From contig CASECZ010000002.1 of NCBI GenBank assembly GCA_949286725.1, forward strand, positions 484,632 to 543,043: DNA of 58,412 bases. The letters run 5' to 3'. The notes under the pieces were generated by a model. It was not told the DNA's origin, did no database searches, and worked only from the letters and a program-made list of their open reading frames with translations. Numbering within the stretch: position 1 is the stretch's first letter; every line of letters starts with the position of its first letter. Below are positions 15,862 to 25,119 of the stretch, piece after piece. The DNA comes from an uncultured Clostridia bacterium. GTDB lineage: Bacteria > Bacillota > Clostridia > Christensenellales > CAG-917. The translations under genes were made by a program, and so were the position numbers.

Positions 15862-17454
15862 TTATCTGTCGTTTGCCGCGCCGTCCGCGCCGCGCGCGTC
15901 GTCGTTGCGCGCGTCCTCGTCGGTCGAGGCGTCGGCGAGCAATTCTTCCGTGCGACGGTTGAGTTCGGACAGGGTGGAGGCGGGATAGTCCTCGCCGAAG
16001 GGCGTATCCGCCGTTGTGTCGGAGGCGGCGCACTCGGCGCACAAACCGTCGTTTGCCGCAAGATTTTCTTCGCGCGACGCTTTTTCGGCGTCCTTGGCGT
16101 TGAATATCTTTTTGATTGTGGCAAACATCACAGGCAGGAACACGATTACGACCAGCACTTCCGCGATGGGGAAGGACGCCCATATGCCGAGCACGCCGAT
16201 GTAATGGGAGAGCAGATAGGCGAAGGGCAACAGCAATCCGAGCTGTCGGAGCAGGGATATGAGCATTGCTTTCGTGCCGTGTCCGATTGCGTTGAACATT
16301 GCAATCATTATGACGCCTATTGCCGCAGGCAGGAAGCACAGCGAGGCTATGCGGAGCGCGCGTTCGCCCATTGCCATGGTCGCCGCGTCGACGGCGAACA
16401 GTTCGAGGATGTAGACGGGCAGGGTGTGGAAGATTATTATGCCGATGACCATCATCGAGAACGCCGTTATCATCGATATGCGCAGAGTGCGCATGAATCT
16501 GTCCTTGTGACCCGCGCCGTAGTTGTAGCCGAATATCGGCATAATGCCCTGGTTCAGACCGAAAATGGGCATGAACACTATGGATTGAAGCTTGTAGAAT
16601 ATGCCAAACACGTTGACCGCCACTTCGGTGAAGGGGATGAGAATGAAGTTCATCACCAGATACATAATCGAGCCTATCGCGTTGAGGAAGAAGGCGGGCA
16701 GACCGACGGTGAGCAGTTCTTTCACCGTCTTGCCGCGCAGACGGAAAGTGCGGTCGAAGAAAATGCGTATGTCGAGTTTGTGGCGCAACACCACGATTGC
16801 GACGATGACCGTGCACATAGCCACCGCCTGACCCGCGACGGTGGCAATTGCCGCGCCCGTCACGCCCATTCTGGGGAAACCGATACCGAATATGAGCAGG
16901 GGGTCGAAAATAATGTTGGTTGCCGCGCCCAGCAACTGGGATATCATAGGCACAATCGTGTTGCCCGTCGCCTGTATGGCACGGTTCATCGATATTTCAA
17001 CGCAGGGAAACATCGAGCAGCAGATGCAGATGGAAAGATAGTCCACGCCCATTTCGTAAACTTCGCCCGTGGCGTAAAGGCTTATGAAACATTGCGATAT
17101 GAAGTAGCCGCAGACCGCAAAGAGTACGCCGCTGCACAACGCGATGAACACGCCCGTTTGTGCGGCAAGCGTAGCCTGGTCGTAATTCTTTTCGCCCAGT
17201 CTTCTGGATATCAGCGAGTTTACGCCGACGCCCACGCCGAGAGCCACCGCGAGTACGAGCATCTGCATCGGATACGCATAGGACAGCGCAGTAAGCCCTG
17301 CCTGCGAATAGTTGGAGACGAAGATGCTGTCAACTATGTTGTACAAGCCTTGTACGAGCATACTGATCATTGTCGGAGTGCTCATCTTGAAGATGAGTTT
17401 TCCGACAGGCTCCGTGCCCAGTCGCAGGGATTTGAGTTCTTTTGCCGAGTCCAT
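15862..17454 (-). CDS. MATE-family multidrug/cation antiporter
   Basis: A 530-aa protein with 12 membrane segments in two pseudo-repeats and typical MATE sequences such as PTMISMLVQGLYNIVDSIFV (about 20-40) and GIMPIFGYNYGAG near the middle. MATE transporters export cationic compounds using Na+ or H+ gradients; the substrate is not predictable. The last 80 or so residues form a hydrophilic, acidic cytosolic tail rich in Ala, Asp and Glu, which is unusual for the family. The start at 17454 is the first ATG that gives a normal N-terminus; an upstream TTG (17484) is less likely. It lies 48 nt downstream of the CPA2 antiporter gene in the same orientation. Confidence 0.9.
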   Translation of the reverse strand: MDSAKELKSLRLGTEPVGKLIFKMSTPTMISMLVQGLYNIVDSIFVSNYSQAGLTALSYAYPMQMLVLAVALGVGVGVNSLISRRLGEKNYDQATLAAQTGVFIALCSGVLFAVCGYFISQCFISLYATGEVYEMGVDYLSICICCSMFPCVEISMNRAIQATGNTIVPMISQLLGAATNIIFDPLLIFGIGFPRMGVTGAAIATVAGQAVAMCTVIVAIVVLRHKLDIRIFFDRTFRLRGKTVKELLTVGLPAFFLNAIGSIMYLVMNFILIPFTEVAVNVFGIFYKLQSIVFMPIFGLNQGIMPIFGYNYGAGHKDRFMRTLRISMITAFSMMVIGIIIFHTLPVYILELFAVDAATMAMGERALRIASLCFLPAAIGVIMIAMFNAIGHGTKAMLISLLRQLGLLLPFAYLLSHYIGVLGIWASFPIAEVLVVIVFLPVMFATIKKIFNAKDAEKASREENLAANDGLCAECAASDTTADTPFGEDYPASTLSELNRRTEELLADASTDEDARNDDARGADGAANDR

Positions 17455-17502
17455 AATTATGTCAATCGAAGTCCGTCCTTGCAAGACGGAGCGTGGTATC
17501 GG

Positions 17503-18894
17503 TTATGCTTCGGTGTTTCCCGAGCCGTCGGAGCCCGACGCCGAACCGTCGTTGTCCGAGCCTATCCGAATGGTGGCGGGGGAGTAGGTTTCCAGTCCGT
17601 TGTCCTGTTTTTCCGCGGGGGTGCCGCTGAAACTGCCCATTACGTTGAGTTCGTCGGGAGCTTTGAAGTCGGTGCTCTCGGCGGGAGGAGGCAAGGTTTT
17701 GTCGTTGCGGTAAGAGAGTTTGAGGAGCAGGGGAGTGAGCAGGGTCGTGACGATTATCAGTATCAGGACGAAGGGCATAATCGCAGGGTCGACAAGTCCC
17801 GCGTCGATACCTTTCTGAGCGCAGACGAGCACGACTTCGGCACGCACCATCATACCGATGCCGACGCGCAGGCTGTCCTTGACGCCGTACCTGCATATGA
17901 ACGCGCCGAACCCGCAGCCGAGCAGTTTGCCCAGAATGCCCGCAAGTATGAAGCAAAATCCGAAGGCGACCATAGTCGCGCTGATTTCCCCGAACGAGGT
18001 GGATATGCCGATGTTGGCGAAGAACACGGGAGCGAAAATCATATAGTTGCTGACTTCTATCTTCTTGTCCACGTATTCGGCTTCGCTTATACCTGCGAGT
18101 AACAGTCCCGCAACGTAGGCGCCCGTAATGTCGGCGACGCCGAACCAGGTTTCTGCGGCGTATGCGAAGAAGAAGCACATTGCGAAACTGATTATCGGAA
18201 TGCGTCGGGTGTGAGGATGACGTTTGGATATGAATTTGATTGCGAAACGAAGAAGTATGCCGACTGCCGTCGCAGCTGCGAAGAAGGCAATCATCATTCC
18301 GATGGTCTTGCCTATGTCTGAAGCCGACCCGCTGGTGTCCAGACCGATGAACAGCGAGAGCAGTATAACGCCGATTATGTCGTCGAGAATGGCGGCGGCG
18401 ATTATGGACATACCGACCTTCGAATTGAGTTTACCAAGTTCTTTGAGTGCGGCGACCGTGATGCTGACGGAAGTCGCCGCAAGTATAGTACCGTAGAAGA
18501 ACGCGGCAATTATTTCGTGCTGGGTGAGCCCCATGAGCCCGCCGTAAAGGAAGCAGGCGGCGACTATGAAGCCGAGCACCAGCGGGAAGATGACGCCCAT
18601 CACCGTGATGACCACGGAAGGAATGCCCGTCTTTTTGAACTGTTTGATATCCGTCCCCAGACCTGCCGAGAACATTATCAGAATGACGCCGATTTTGGCA
18701 AGGAAAGACAACCCTTCCATTGCGGTGTCCGTGAACAGGGTCTGGTTGGGAATGAGTTTGATAAGACCCAGCAGAATGCCCGCGACGATCATACCGATGA
18801 CCTGCGGAAGGCCCAGTTTTTTACCCAGTAAGGAAAGCAGCTTGGACGCAAGCAGAATTAAAGCAAGCGGCAAAAGAAGCTCGTCGAAATTCAT
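17503..18894 (-). CDS. CPA2-family cation:proton antiporter (Kef/NapA type)
   Basis: The 463-aa membrane protein has about 12-13 segments and the Na_H_Exchanger fold. It starts MNFDELLLPLALILLASKLLSLLGKKLGLPQVIGMIVAGILLG, the CPA2 signature, with a central ILDDIIGVI motif whose Asp pair carries the transported ions. No TrkA-N/RCK domain is attached. The C-terminal 65 residues are a Ser/Asp/Gly-rich soluble tail. It should exchange Na+ or K+ for H+ in pH or ion homeostasis. The promoter (18927-18955) and GAGGAGG ribosome site are strong. It is probably co-transcribed with the MATE gene. Confidence 0.9.
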   Translation of the reverse strand: MNFDELLLPLALILLASKLLSLLGKKLGLPQVIGMIVAGILLGLIKLIPNQTLFTDTAMEGLSFLAKIGVILIMFSAGLGTDIKQFKKTGIPSVVITVMGVIFPLVLGFIVAACFLYGGLMGLTQHEIIAAFFYGTILAATSVSITVAALKELGKLNSKVGMSIIAAAILDDIIGVILLSLFIGLDTSGSASDIGKTIGMMIAFFAAATAVGILLRFAIKFISKRHPHTRRIPIISFAMCFFFAYAAETWFGVADITGAYVAGLLLAGISEAEYVDKKIEVSNYMIFAPVFFANIGISTSFGEISATMVAFGFCFILAGILGKLLGCGFGAFICRYGVKDSLRVGIGMMVRAEVVLVCAQKGIDAGLVDPAIMPFVLILIIVTTLLTPLLLKLSYRNDKTLPPPAESTDFKAPDELNVMGSFSGTPAEKQDNGLETYSPATIRIGSDNDGSASGSDGSGNTEA

Positions 18895-18926
18895 CGTACT
18901 ACCTCCTCTTTTTCTTAACCTTGTCT

Positions 18927-18955
18927 GTTATACTACTAAAAAAACAAATAGTCAA
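18927..18955 (-). promoter_or_regulatory. Promoter of the antiporter-MATE operon
   Basis: On the minus strand TTGACT (18955-18950) and TATAAC (18932-18927) are separated by exactly 17 bp. The start codon lies 33 nt beyond the -10. Confidence 0.85.
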
Positions 18956-19190
18956 GTGTTAAATTTTCAGCCTGAAAGTGCACTCAAACGTGTGCGCGCG
19001 GCGCGCCGCGCGACGACGGGGAAGCCCGCGGCGGGAATGGCGGCGGAACGCACTTCCTTGCGGGGACGGCGCGTCCGAAGCACGAAAGATAAAAATTTTG
19101 TGCAGAAAAAGGTATTTTATCGTGTCAAAAACGATGTTTAAGTGCCGATTTAAAGTTAAATTCACAATTCTCAACTGCTGTTCATTTTGT
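18956..19190. other. Divergent intergenic region without a recognisable gene
   Basis: The stretch between the two divergent promoters contains a small palindrome (TTTCAG/CTGAAA near 18964) and a perfect 18-bp CG-only palindrome at 18995-19012. No open frame with a ribosome site is present. I see nothing else. Confidence 0.5.
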
Positions 19191-19219
19191 TTGACACGCT
19201 TGTTGTAAAATGCTAAAAT
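19191..19219 (+). promoter_or_regulatory. Promoter of the small membrane protein gene
   Basis: TTGACA (19191-19196) and TAAAAT (19214-19219) are separated by 17 bp, with TG one base before the -10 (extended -10). The gene start is about 55 nt downstream. Confidence 0.8.
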
Positions 19220-19273
19220 AATTGCGTTGAACAATACTGCCGCAGGGCGGAGACGCTTTGCAACGAGAGAGAA

Positions 19274-19711
19274 ATGTTTGATACAATATCTGTCATCATC
19301 GGTGTGGTCGGCGCATTGCTGGGTATCGCGGGTACAATACTTGCGGTGGGCGGCGTGCTTCTGCTGGTGGCACTGATAAAGAAACTCCCGTCGGGGGTGA
19401 GGGCAATCGTATCGGCGACGGCGGCGTCCATCGTCCTTATGACCTTCCTCAAACACTTCGCGTTGGAATACTTCGACTTCCTGCTTTTCAAGTCGATGAT
19501 CGGCGCGTCGTTGGCGTTCGGAGTTTGCGGGTTGTATCTCATTCTCGGCAGCGTGGTGCTGGGCAACTGGGTCAAGATGCTCTTTGCCTCCGCCGCCGCG
19601 CCTCACGTCAGCAATCTTTCCGAGGAGTCGCCCGTCAAGACGGTCGACAATCGGGACAATCTTTCCGCGCCTTCCTCGTTTTTGAAGGCGTTTTCCGTAA
19701 TGTTGCAATAG
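19274..19711 (+). CDS. Small membrane protein of unknown function
   Basis: The 145-aa protein has an N-terminal hydrophobic, glycine-rich segment (about 8-36, IGVVGALLGIAGTILAVGGVLLLVALI), a second at about 45-60 and a third at about 75-100. A polar C-terminal tail of about 40 residues follows. No family is recognised. It has its own extended -10 promoter and is followed by a terminator, so it is a separate unit from the downstream ABC operon. The ribosome site is weak (GAGAG). Confidence 0.65.
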   Translation: MFDTISVIIGVVGALLGIAGTILAVGGVLLLVALIKKLPSGVRAIVSATAASIVLMTFLKHFALEYFDFLLFKSMIGASLAFGVCGLYLILGSVVLGNWVKMLFASAAAPHVSNLSEESPVKTVDNRDNLSAPSSFLKAFSVMLQ

Positions 19712-19732
19712 AATTTCCCTTGCGGGTTTTTC

Positions 19733-19758
19733 CCTCTGCGCGTCGGCGCAAGGTTTTT
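19733..19758 (+). terminator. Intrinsic terminator before the ABC exporter operon
   Basis: TGCGC (19737-19741) pairs with GCGCA (19746-19750) around GTCG, extended by CC/GG pairs, and is followed by TTTTT at 19753-19757. Confidence 0.7.
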
Positions 19759-19797
19759 GCTTATGTCGCGCACACAGGCGCGCGCGAGCGCGCGTAC

Positions 19798-19814
19798 CTA
19801 CATACGATATGTAG
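19798..19814. promoter_or_regulatory. Palindromic operator candidate upstream of the ABC operon
   Basis: CTACATA (19798-19804) and TATGTAG (19808-19814) flank CGA as a perfect inverted repeat. It covers the expected -35 position of a promoter whose -10 would be TAAAAT (19822-19827). A regulator binding here would control the ABC exporter and the downstream paralogues. No regulator gene is adjacent. Confidence 0.5.
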
Positions 19815-19856
19815 CACATTGTAAAATTTCACGAAAATCAACAGGAGAAAATATTT

Positions 19857-20753
19857 ATGTTAACAGTCAGTCATCTCAAAAAAATCTATCCGAAAAGCGA
19901 CCGCGTTGCCGTCGATGATATTTCTTTCGAACTTCGTCCCGGCGAAATCTTCGGTTTCCTCGGTCAGAACGGCGCAGGCAAATCCACCACGATAAAGTGC
20001 CTCACGGGCATTCTGCCTTTCGAAGAGGGCACCATCGAAGTGTGCGGCTACGATATTCAGAAGGAGCCCATCAAGGCGAAAATGAATATGGGTTACGTTC
20101 CCGACAACCACTCCGTGTACGAGAAACTCACGGGCAGGGAATACGTGAATTACGTCGCCGACCTTTACCGCGTTTCCAAAGAGGACAGAACGGAAAGACT
20201 GGAAAGATATCTCGACCTCTTCAAACTGCGTTTTGCAATCGACAAACAGATCAAGGCTTATTCGCACGGCATGAAACAGAAAATCTGCATCATTGCCGCA
20301 CTCATTCACGAGCCCAAACTGTGGGTCCTCGACGAACCCATGATGGGTCTCGACCCCCAGTCCACGGCGGAAATCATCGCCTATATGAAAGAGCACTGCG
20401 CCAAGGGCAACACGGTGTTCTTCTCCAGCCATAACCTCGACCTTGTCAAGAGACTGTGCCACCGAGTCGCCATAATCAACGAAGGACACCTCATCGACTG
20501 CTTCGACCTTGCCGGCAACGAGGAGAACAAAGCCAACCTCGAAGAGAGATTCTTCAAGATTACGGGCACCTACGAAAAGAGGCTGTTCGAAGATTATGTT
20601 GCGCAGGAGCAGGCGGATATGCGCCCCGTAACCGCGGAAGCCTCCGAAACCGCGCAGGCGGATAAAGCCGAAGAAGAAGTCGTAGTCCAAAACTGCGAAG
20701 AGCCCGTCGCCGAAGAAGTCGCCGAGAGCAAGAAACGGAGGAACAGAAAATGA
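19857..20753 (+). CDS. ABC transporter ATP-binding protein (CcmA-type exporter)
   Basis: The 298-aa ATPase has Walker A GQNGAGKST (36-44), a Q-loop in the YVPDNHSVYEKLTGREYV region, the signature YSHGMKQ (an SGGQ variant usual in CcmA/YhaQ-like exporters), Walker B WVLDEPMMGLDP and the switch His in FFSSHNLDLVKRLC. After about residue 235 it has a Glu/Ala-rich, low-complexity tail. It is cytosolic and drives the adjacent 567-aa permease, whose start overlaps its stop (ATGA at 20750-20753). AGGAG precedes the ATG. Confidence 0.93.
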   Translation: MLTVSHLKKIYPKSDRVAVDDISFELRPGEIFGFLGQNGAGKSTTIKCLTGILPFEEGTIEVCGYDIQKEPIKAKMNMGYVPDNHSVYEKLTGREYVNYVADLYRVSKEDRTERLERYLDLFKLRFAIDKQIKAYSHGMKQKICIIAALIHEPKLWVLDEPMMGLDPQSTAEIIAYMKEHCAKGNTVFFSSHNLDLVKRLCHRVAIINEGHLIDCFDLAGNEENKANLEERFFKITGTYEKRLFEDYVAQEQADMRPVTAEASETAQADKAEEEVVVQNCEEPVAEEVAESKKRRNRK

Positions 20754-22453
20754 AAGACAGTCTCTCCTGGGCCAGCGTAAAATCGCTGTTGCGACTGGAA
20801 TTGCGCTCGCGTTTCGGTTCCAAAGTGGAGTCCAGCGTCAAGAGCAAGATTATGAAGTCGCTGAACGTCCTGTTTACGGTCGTCATATACGGCATACTCG
20901 TGGCGGGCATATATTTCCTTACGGAAATGTTCGTCAAGCGTTCCAACCTCACTTTCGAGTTCCTGGTGCTTTCCACCGTGTTCACGATGGTGCTCACGAC
21001 GGCGGTCGCAATCGGCAACGTGGTCAAAAACCTGTATATGAGCGGCGACAACGAACTGTTGTTGCGTTTCCCCGTCAGCGGCAAGGAAATCCTGCTTGCG
21101 AAATCCATCTACTGCTTCATCCATAACGTCATCATAAACGCTATGGTCATCCTGCCGTTCTATATCATATTCGGTATCGTGACGCACGCGGGCGCGGGCT
21201 ATTACTTCGCCAGCTTCGGCGTGATGCTCGTCGCAATGCTGTTGCCTTATGCGATTGCAAACCTGCTCGCAATCCCCGTCATGATGCTGGTCAACTTCGT
21301 CAAGAACCAGTTCCTGCTCGTCCTCATCTTCCTGATTGCGCTGATATGCGCGGGCTTCATTCTCTACATGACCGCGCTGTCCGGCATTCTGGAATACATG
21401 AAGGAGGAGGGCAAGAGCATGTTCTCCGCCGATATGATTGCCCGTTACAGCCAGTTTGCCGCAAACGCGTATCCCTTCAAGTGGTATGCGGTGTTGCTCG
21501 CGTCCTCGGTCACGGGCACGTTCACCGCGCTGGAAACGGGACTTTCCTTCCTGTGGGTATTCCTGATGACCGCGGCACTCGGCGTGGGCGCGTACTTCGT
21601 GACGACGCGCGCGTATTACAAGACCATTCTGACGGGCATAGAATCCGAGAAAGTGTCCTTCCACAAGAAGACCCCGAACGTCTGCCGTTCGGTGTTCGGC
21701 ACTCTGCTTCACCGCGAATTCTTCCTCATTCTGCGCTCCTTCAACTACTCCTTCCAGTATCTCGCAATGGCGGTTGCGGCACCCGTTATGGTGTACTACT
21801 GCAATGACCTTGCTGCCACTATGGGTAAGGATACGGTCGGCGGCGCGATTGTCCCCGGTCTTACGTTGCTGGTCATCATCATATTCGTGTCGATAATCGT
21901 GTCCTTTGCCTCGACGTCCGTGTCGAGAGAGGGCAACGCTTTCTATCACACCAAAATAGTGCCCGTGAGTTACACAAAACAAATTCTTGCAAAACTCTTC
22001 CTGTATGCCGTCGTCGGCACGGGGTCCGTCGTGCTTTCCTGCATAGTGGTCGCCGCCGCGTTCGGAACGGAGAAAGCGGGATATTTGCTGTCTTCACTCG
22101 ATATCGGGTGTATATTCATCATCTCCGAAATGCTGGTGCTCGCGCTTACCTGTCTTGCCATATGGGCGGACGTCAAATCGCCTACGTTCAACGTGGTCGG
22201 CGACGGCGAACTGGTCAGCGCAAACAAGAACGTAGCCGTCTCCCTGCTGGTCGGCATACTCGTCGCGGTTGCCTTCGGCGTGTTCTCGATGATATTCAAC
22301 TTCCTGCCCCTGCAAGTCGGCGACACCGTGATCATCAATGGTATGGGCGACATATACGGAATTCTCTCTGCCGTGGCTGCGGTTATACTGATAGCCAGCG
22401 TGCTCACGCTCTTCGTCAACCTCGAAAAGCGCTATCAGAACATCAACCCGTAA
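20750..22453 (+). CDS. ABC exporter permease (ABC-2-like, large)
   Basis: A 567-aa polytopic membrane protein with about 12 hydrophobic segments. It starts with a cytosolic region typical of ABC-2-type exporters (SVKSLLRLELRSRFGSKVESSVKSKIMKSLNVLFTVVIYGILVAGIYFL), has a central cytosolic loop around TILTGIESEKVSFHKKTPNVCRSVFGTLLHREFFLILRS, and ends KRYQNINP. It pairs with the preceding ATPase. The exported substrate is unknown. The next gene, the first of three surface-protein paralogues, starts only 18 nt downstream, so the exporter and those proteins probably work together. Confidence 0.85.
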   Translation: MKDSLSWASVKSLLRLELRSRFGSKVESSVKSKIMKSLNVLFTVVIYGILVAGIYFLTEMFVKRSNLTFEFLVLSTVFTMVLTTAVAIGNVVKNLYMSGDNELLLRFPVSGKEILLAKSIYCFIHNVIINAMVILPFYIIFGIVTHAGAGYYFASFGVMLVAMLLPYAIANLLAIPVMMLVNFVKNQFLLVLIFLIALICAGFILYMTALSGILEYMKEEGKSMFSADMIARYSQFAANAYPFKWYAVLLASSVTGTFTALETGLSFLWVFLMTAALGVGAYFVTTRAYYKTILTGIESEKVSFHKKTPNVCRSVFGTLLHREFFLILRSFNYSFQYLAMAVAAPVMVYYCNDLAATMGKDTVGGAIVPGLTLLVIIIFVSIIVSFASTSVSREGNAFYHTKIVPVSYTKQILAKLFLYAVVGTGSVVLSCIVVAAAFGTEKAGYLLSSLDIGCIFIISEMLVLALTCLAIWADVKSPTFNVVGDGELVSANKNVAVSLLVGILVAVAFGVFSMIFNFLPLQVGDTVIINGMGDIYGILSAVAAVILIASVLTLFVNLEKRYQNINP

Positions 22454-22471
22454 CGGGCAATTCGTCGCAAT

Positions 22472-25090
22472 ATGAAAAAAATAATGATTGGCATTCTGAT
22501 TATCATTCCCTTGCTCATCGTGCTCACGGTGGGTCTGGTGACGACGTTCGTTTCCACGCGTGTGGAAATCGGCGTCGAGAGCGTTGCGCTCGATAAATCG
22601 GAATTGACTCTCGAATTGCAGGACGGATATTACAAAATAGACGATTTGCTCAAAGTCACGGTTATGCCCGAAAGAGCTTCGGACAAGTCGTACGAGTGGA
22701 GCATAGCCAACGTCCACAGCCGCGATCCCCAGTATCCCGACGCCGACAACGGCAAGGACGGGTTCTTTTACGTAAGGTTGCTTGACGCCGCATATCAGCC
22801 CGCGAACACAGTGTCGTCGGGGTATCTCGACATCAACGTGCATTGCACGTTCGACCTCATCGTGACGGCGCAGACGTATTCGGCAACCTGTCTGGTGACG
22901 GTGGGCAAGACGATAAGCAACGTGTCGATAGAGAGTGCCGACACCGATCTTACGGTCGGAGAAAAGGCGCAACTCAACGCCGTGTTCACGCCCCTTGACG
23001 GCATAGCCAGTGCGGTATACTGGCACAGCGACGACGATAATGTCGTAACGGTCGACAAGAACGGCGTCGTAACCGCGACGGGCAAAGGCTCGGCAAGCGT
23101 TACGCTCGAAGTCATAAACGCGGAAGGTACGTCCGTGAAATCCGCGCCCGTGACGTTTAACGTGACGGAAGGTTACACGCGCTTCGGCAATTCGGTGTAC
23201 ACGCACCTTCGCCGTATGTCCTTCGACGAACTCGGCATGTCGCCCGCGATAATAGCGGGCACGACTGGTTGCTCGGTGGACGGCGATTACCTCGTCATAG
23301 ACGGGACGACCGACAGGGCAGTCGTCAATACGACGGACGGCGGTGAAATTATGTTCGCGGTGTGCGGGCAGTACGACGTCGTCATTATGGGTGCGGAATA
23401 CTTCGGCGCGGACTACGTGCTCGAAACGCAAGGACTGCCTTTGTATCTTACGGTCAAATACCTTTCCGTCTTTATGAGCGACAGCGCGCTCGGCGAGGTT
23501 GTTTGGTCGTCAAATGACGAAACCGTGGCTTCTGTGACTCAAAACGGTGAGGTAAACACCGTAAACAGCGGAGATGTTACGATTTCCGTTGGGGTGGAAA
23601 CTCCCGAAGGCAACAGGGAAGCCTCCGTCGAAATCAAAGTGCGCCGCAAAATCGCGGTGTTGATTTCCGAGGTCACCGACACTTCCTTGCAGGCGGGGCT
23701 TGCACGCGAAACCGTCGTGGCGTCGCACAAGCTCACAAACGGCAACGAAGAGCCGAACGCCTTTGCAGTGACCGTTGCGTATCCCAAGCGCGCGGAAGGG
23801 GAGAGCGAAGAGACTTTCTACGAGTCCTTCCGCTTCGAGACCGACAAGCCAGAATACGCCTATTTCGACACCGAGGACGGCAACGGCATCGCAAACAACC
23901 TGCTTATGTTCAATCACGAAGCCCTGCTCGAAAACGGCGGAGTGGTGGAAATCAAGGTTACGGTGTCGGCGCGTTATCCCAAGTATCCCAATCTGCCTTC
24001 CTATACCACGGCGAGTTTCACCGTCAAAGTCGTGGCGGGTGTTCAGGTTGACAACCACAAGGATATGAAAGCCGCGCTCGAAGCGGGCAAGAACGTATGC
24101 CTTGCGGCGAACATTCCGCTTATCAATGAGGCGGGCAAGAACTCGGCGCCCACGATCTATGCGCGTGCCAATCTCTACGGCAACGGTTATATCGTTTCGG
24201 CACAGAAAGACCAACTCGGCGAAGCGTTGCGCCCGATAATCACGTCGGCAGCGGACAACCTGATAATCAGCAACGTCACTCTCCGTGCCAACACGATAGA
24301 GGGCGACGTCGACGCGCTGGAAGCGTCCACGTTCACCACGGGGTACGCCATAGGGTTTCGCCAGTCCGACAACGGAAACGTGCATATCAAGGGCAACAGG
24401 GTGGAATTCTGCATTCTCGAAAACTGCCGCAGTTTGTGCGATATGAAAGGCGCGGACGTGGAGTTCGAGGGGTGCATACTCCGCAATACGTCGGGCGTCG
24501 GGCTTTATATCGACACAAGAGTTTCCGGTTCGACGGTTTGGTACAATAATCTCACTATGACCAACTGTATAATGTCCAATATGATAGGCTCGGGTATGAA
24601 CTTCGGATATTACAATTACACGGACGACACGTACGCGAAATATCCGCACACGACCTTCACCCAAAAGGGATTCCTGGACATTTACAACTGGCAGCCCGTG
24701 GACAACTGTTCGCTCATTCCCGACGACGTCATCAACGACGCGGGGTTGCCTTCCGACTTGGTGAAAACCGCAATACAGTCCGTCATACGCGACTCTCAGT
24801 TCCTCAACCGCTTCAAGAAGACGTACGACGGCACGATAAACATTCACTTCGGTTTTATCTCTGTCGGCCTCAACAACAAATCTTATCTCAGCTCGGATAT
24901 CAGCCTCGAAGACAAACGCTTCAAGGTGTTCGACACCTCGCAGATAGAATCCATTCCTTCTCTGGTGCAGAACTTCCTCAAATATCCGATTTACGTGTGG
25001 TGCTACGACACGAACGAAACGCAGCTGGTGCCCGGTCATACCTACGTTGTCAACGCAAAGACGATTGACAAACTGCACGGCACAGTCTGA
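22472..25090 (+). CDS. Membrane-anchored Big2/beta-helix protein, paralogue 1 of 3
   Basis: The 872-aa protein starts with an uncleaved-looking signal anchor (MKKIMIGILIIIPLLIVLTVGLVTTFV, TM about 5-28) and no lipobox Cys. A beta-sandwich module follows, then a bacterial Ig-like Big2 domain (about 150-232, with the signature LTVGEKAQLNAVFTPLD...VVTVDKNGVVTATGKGSASVTLEV) and a second Big2-like unit (about 325-395). A repetitive region (about 555-720, LIISNVTLRAN, VEFCILENC, VEFEGCILRNTSGVGLYI) resembles a right-handed beta-helix. The C-terminal domain has GFLDIYNWQ, YVWCY and PGHTYVVNA. No sortase motif is present. No clear Shine-Dalgarno sequence precedes the ATG. Function unknown; a cell-surface role is inferred. 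Confidence 0.8.
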   Translation: MKKIMIGILIIIPLLIVLTVGLVTTFVSTRVEIGVESVALDKSELTLELQDGYYKIDDLLKVTVMPERASDKSYEWSIANVHSRDPQYPDADNGKDGFFYVRLLDAAYQPANTVSSGYLDINVHCTFDLIVTAQTYSATCLVTVGKTISNVSIESADTDLTVGEKAQLNAVFTPLDGIASAVYWHSDDDNVVTVDKNGVVTATGKGSASVTLEVINAEGTSVKSAPVTFNVTEGYTRFGNSVYTHLRRMSFDELGMSPAIIAGTTGCSVDGDYLVIDGTTDRAVVNTTDGGEIMFAVCGQYDVVIMGAEYFGADYVLETQGLPLYLTVKYLSVFMSDSALGEVVWSSNDETVASVTQNGEVNTVNSGDVTISVGVETPEGNREASVEIKVRRKIAVLISEVTDTSLQAGLARETVVASHKLTNGNEEPNAFAVTVAYPKRAEGESEETFYESFRFETDKPEYAYFDTEDGNGIANNLLMFNHEALLENGGVVEIKVTVSARYPKYPNLPSYTTASFTVKVVAGVQVDNHKDMKAALEAGKNVCLAANIPLINEAGKNSAPTIYARANLYGNGYIVSAQKDQLGEALRPIITSAADNLIISNVTLRANTIEGDVDALEASTFTTGYAIGFRQSDNGNVHIKGNRVEFCILENCRSLCDMKGADVEFEGCILRNTSGVGLYIDTRVSGSTVWYNNLTMTNCIMSNMIGSGMNFGYYNYTDDTYAKYPHTTFTQKGFLDIYNWQPVDNCSLIPDDVINDAGLPSDLVKTAIQSVIRDSQFLNRFKKTYDGTINIHFGFISVGLNNKSYLSSDISLEDKRFKVFDTSQIESIPSLVQNFLKYPIYVWCYDTNETQLVPGHTYVVNAKTIDKLHGTV

Positions 25091-25119
25091 CGGCTTGCGG
25101 CAGTCTAACACGCGAAACT

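Noticed and set aside
15838..18102. 754-aa plus-strand frame opposite the MATE and antiporter genes
   Set aside because: Shadow frame without a ribosome site; it crosses a terminator and two genes that carry clear family motifs.
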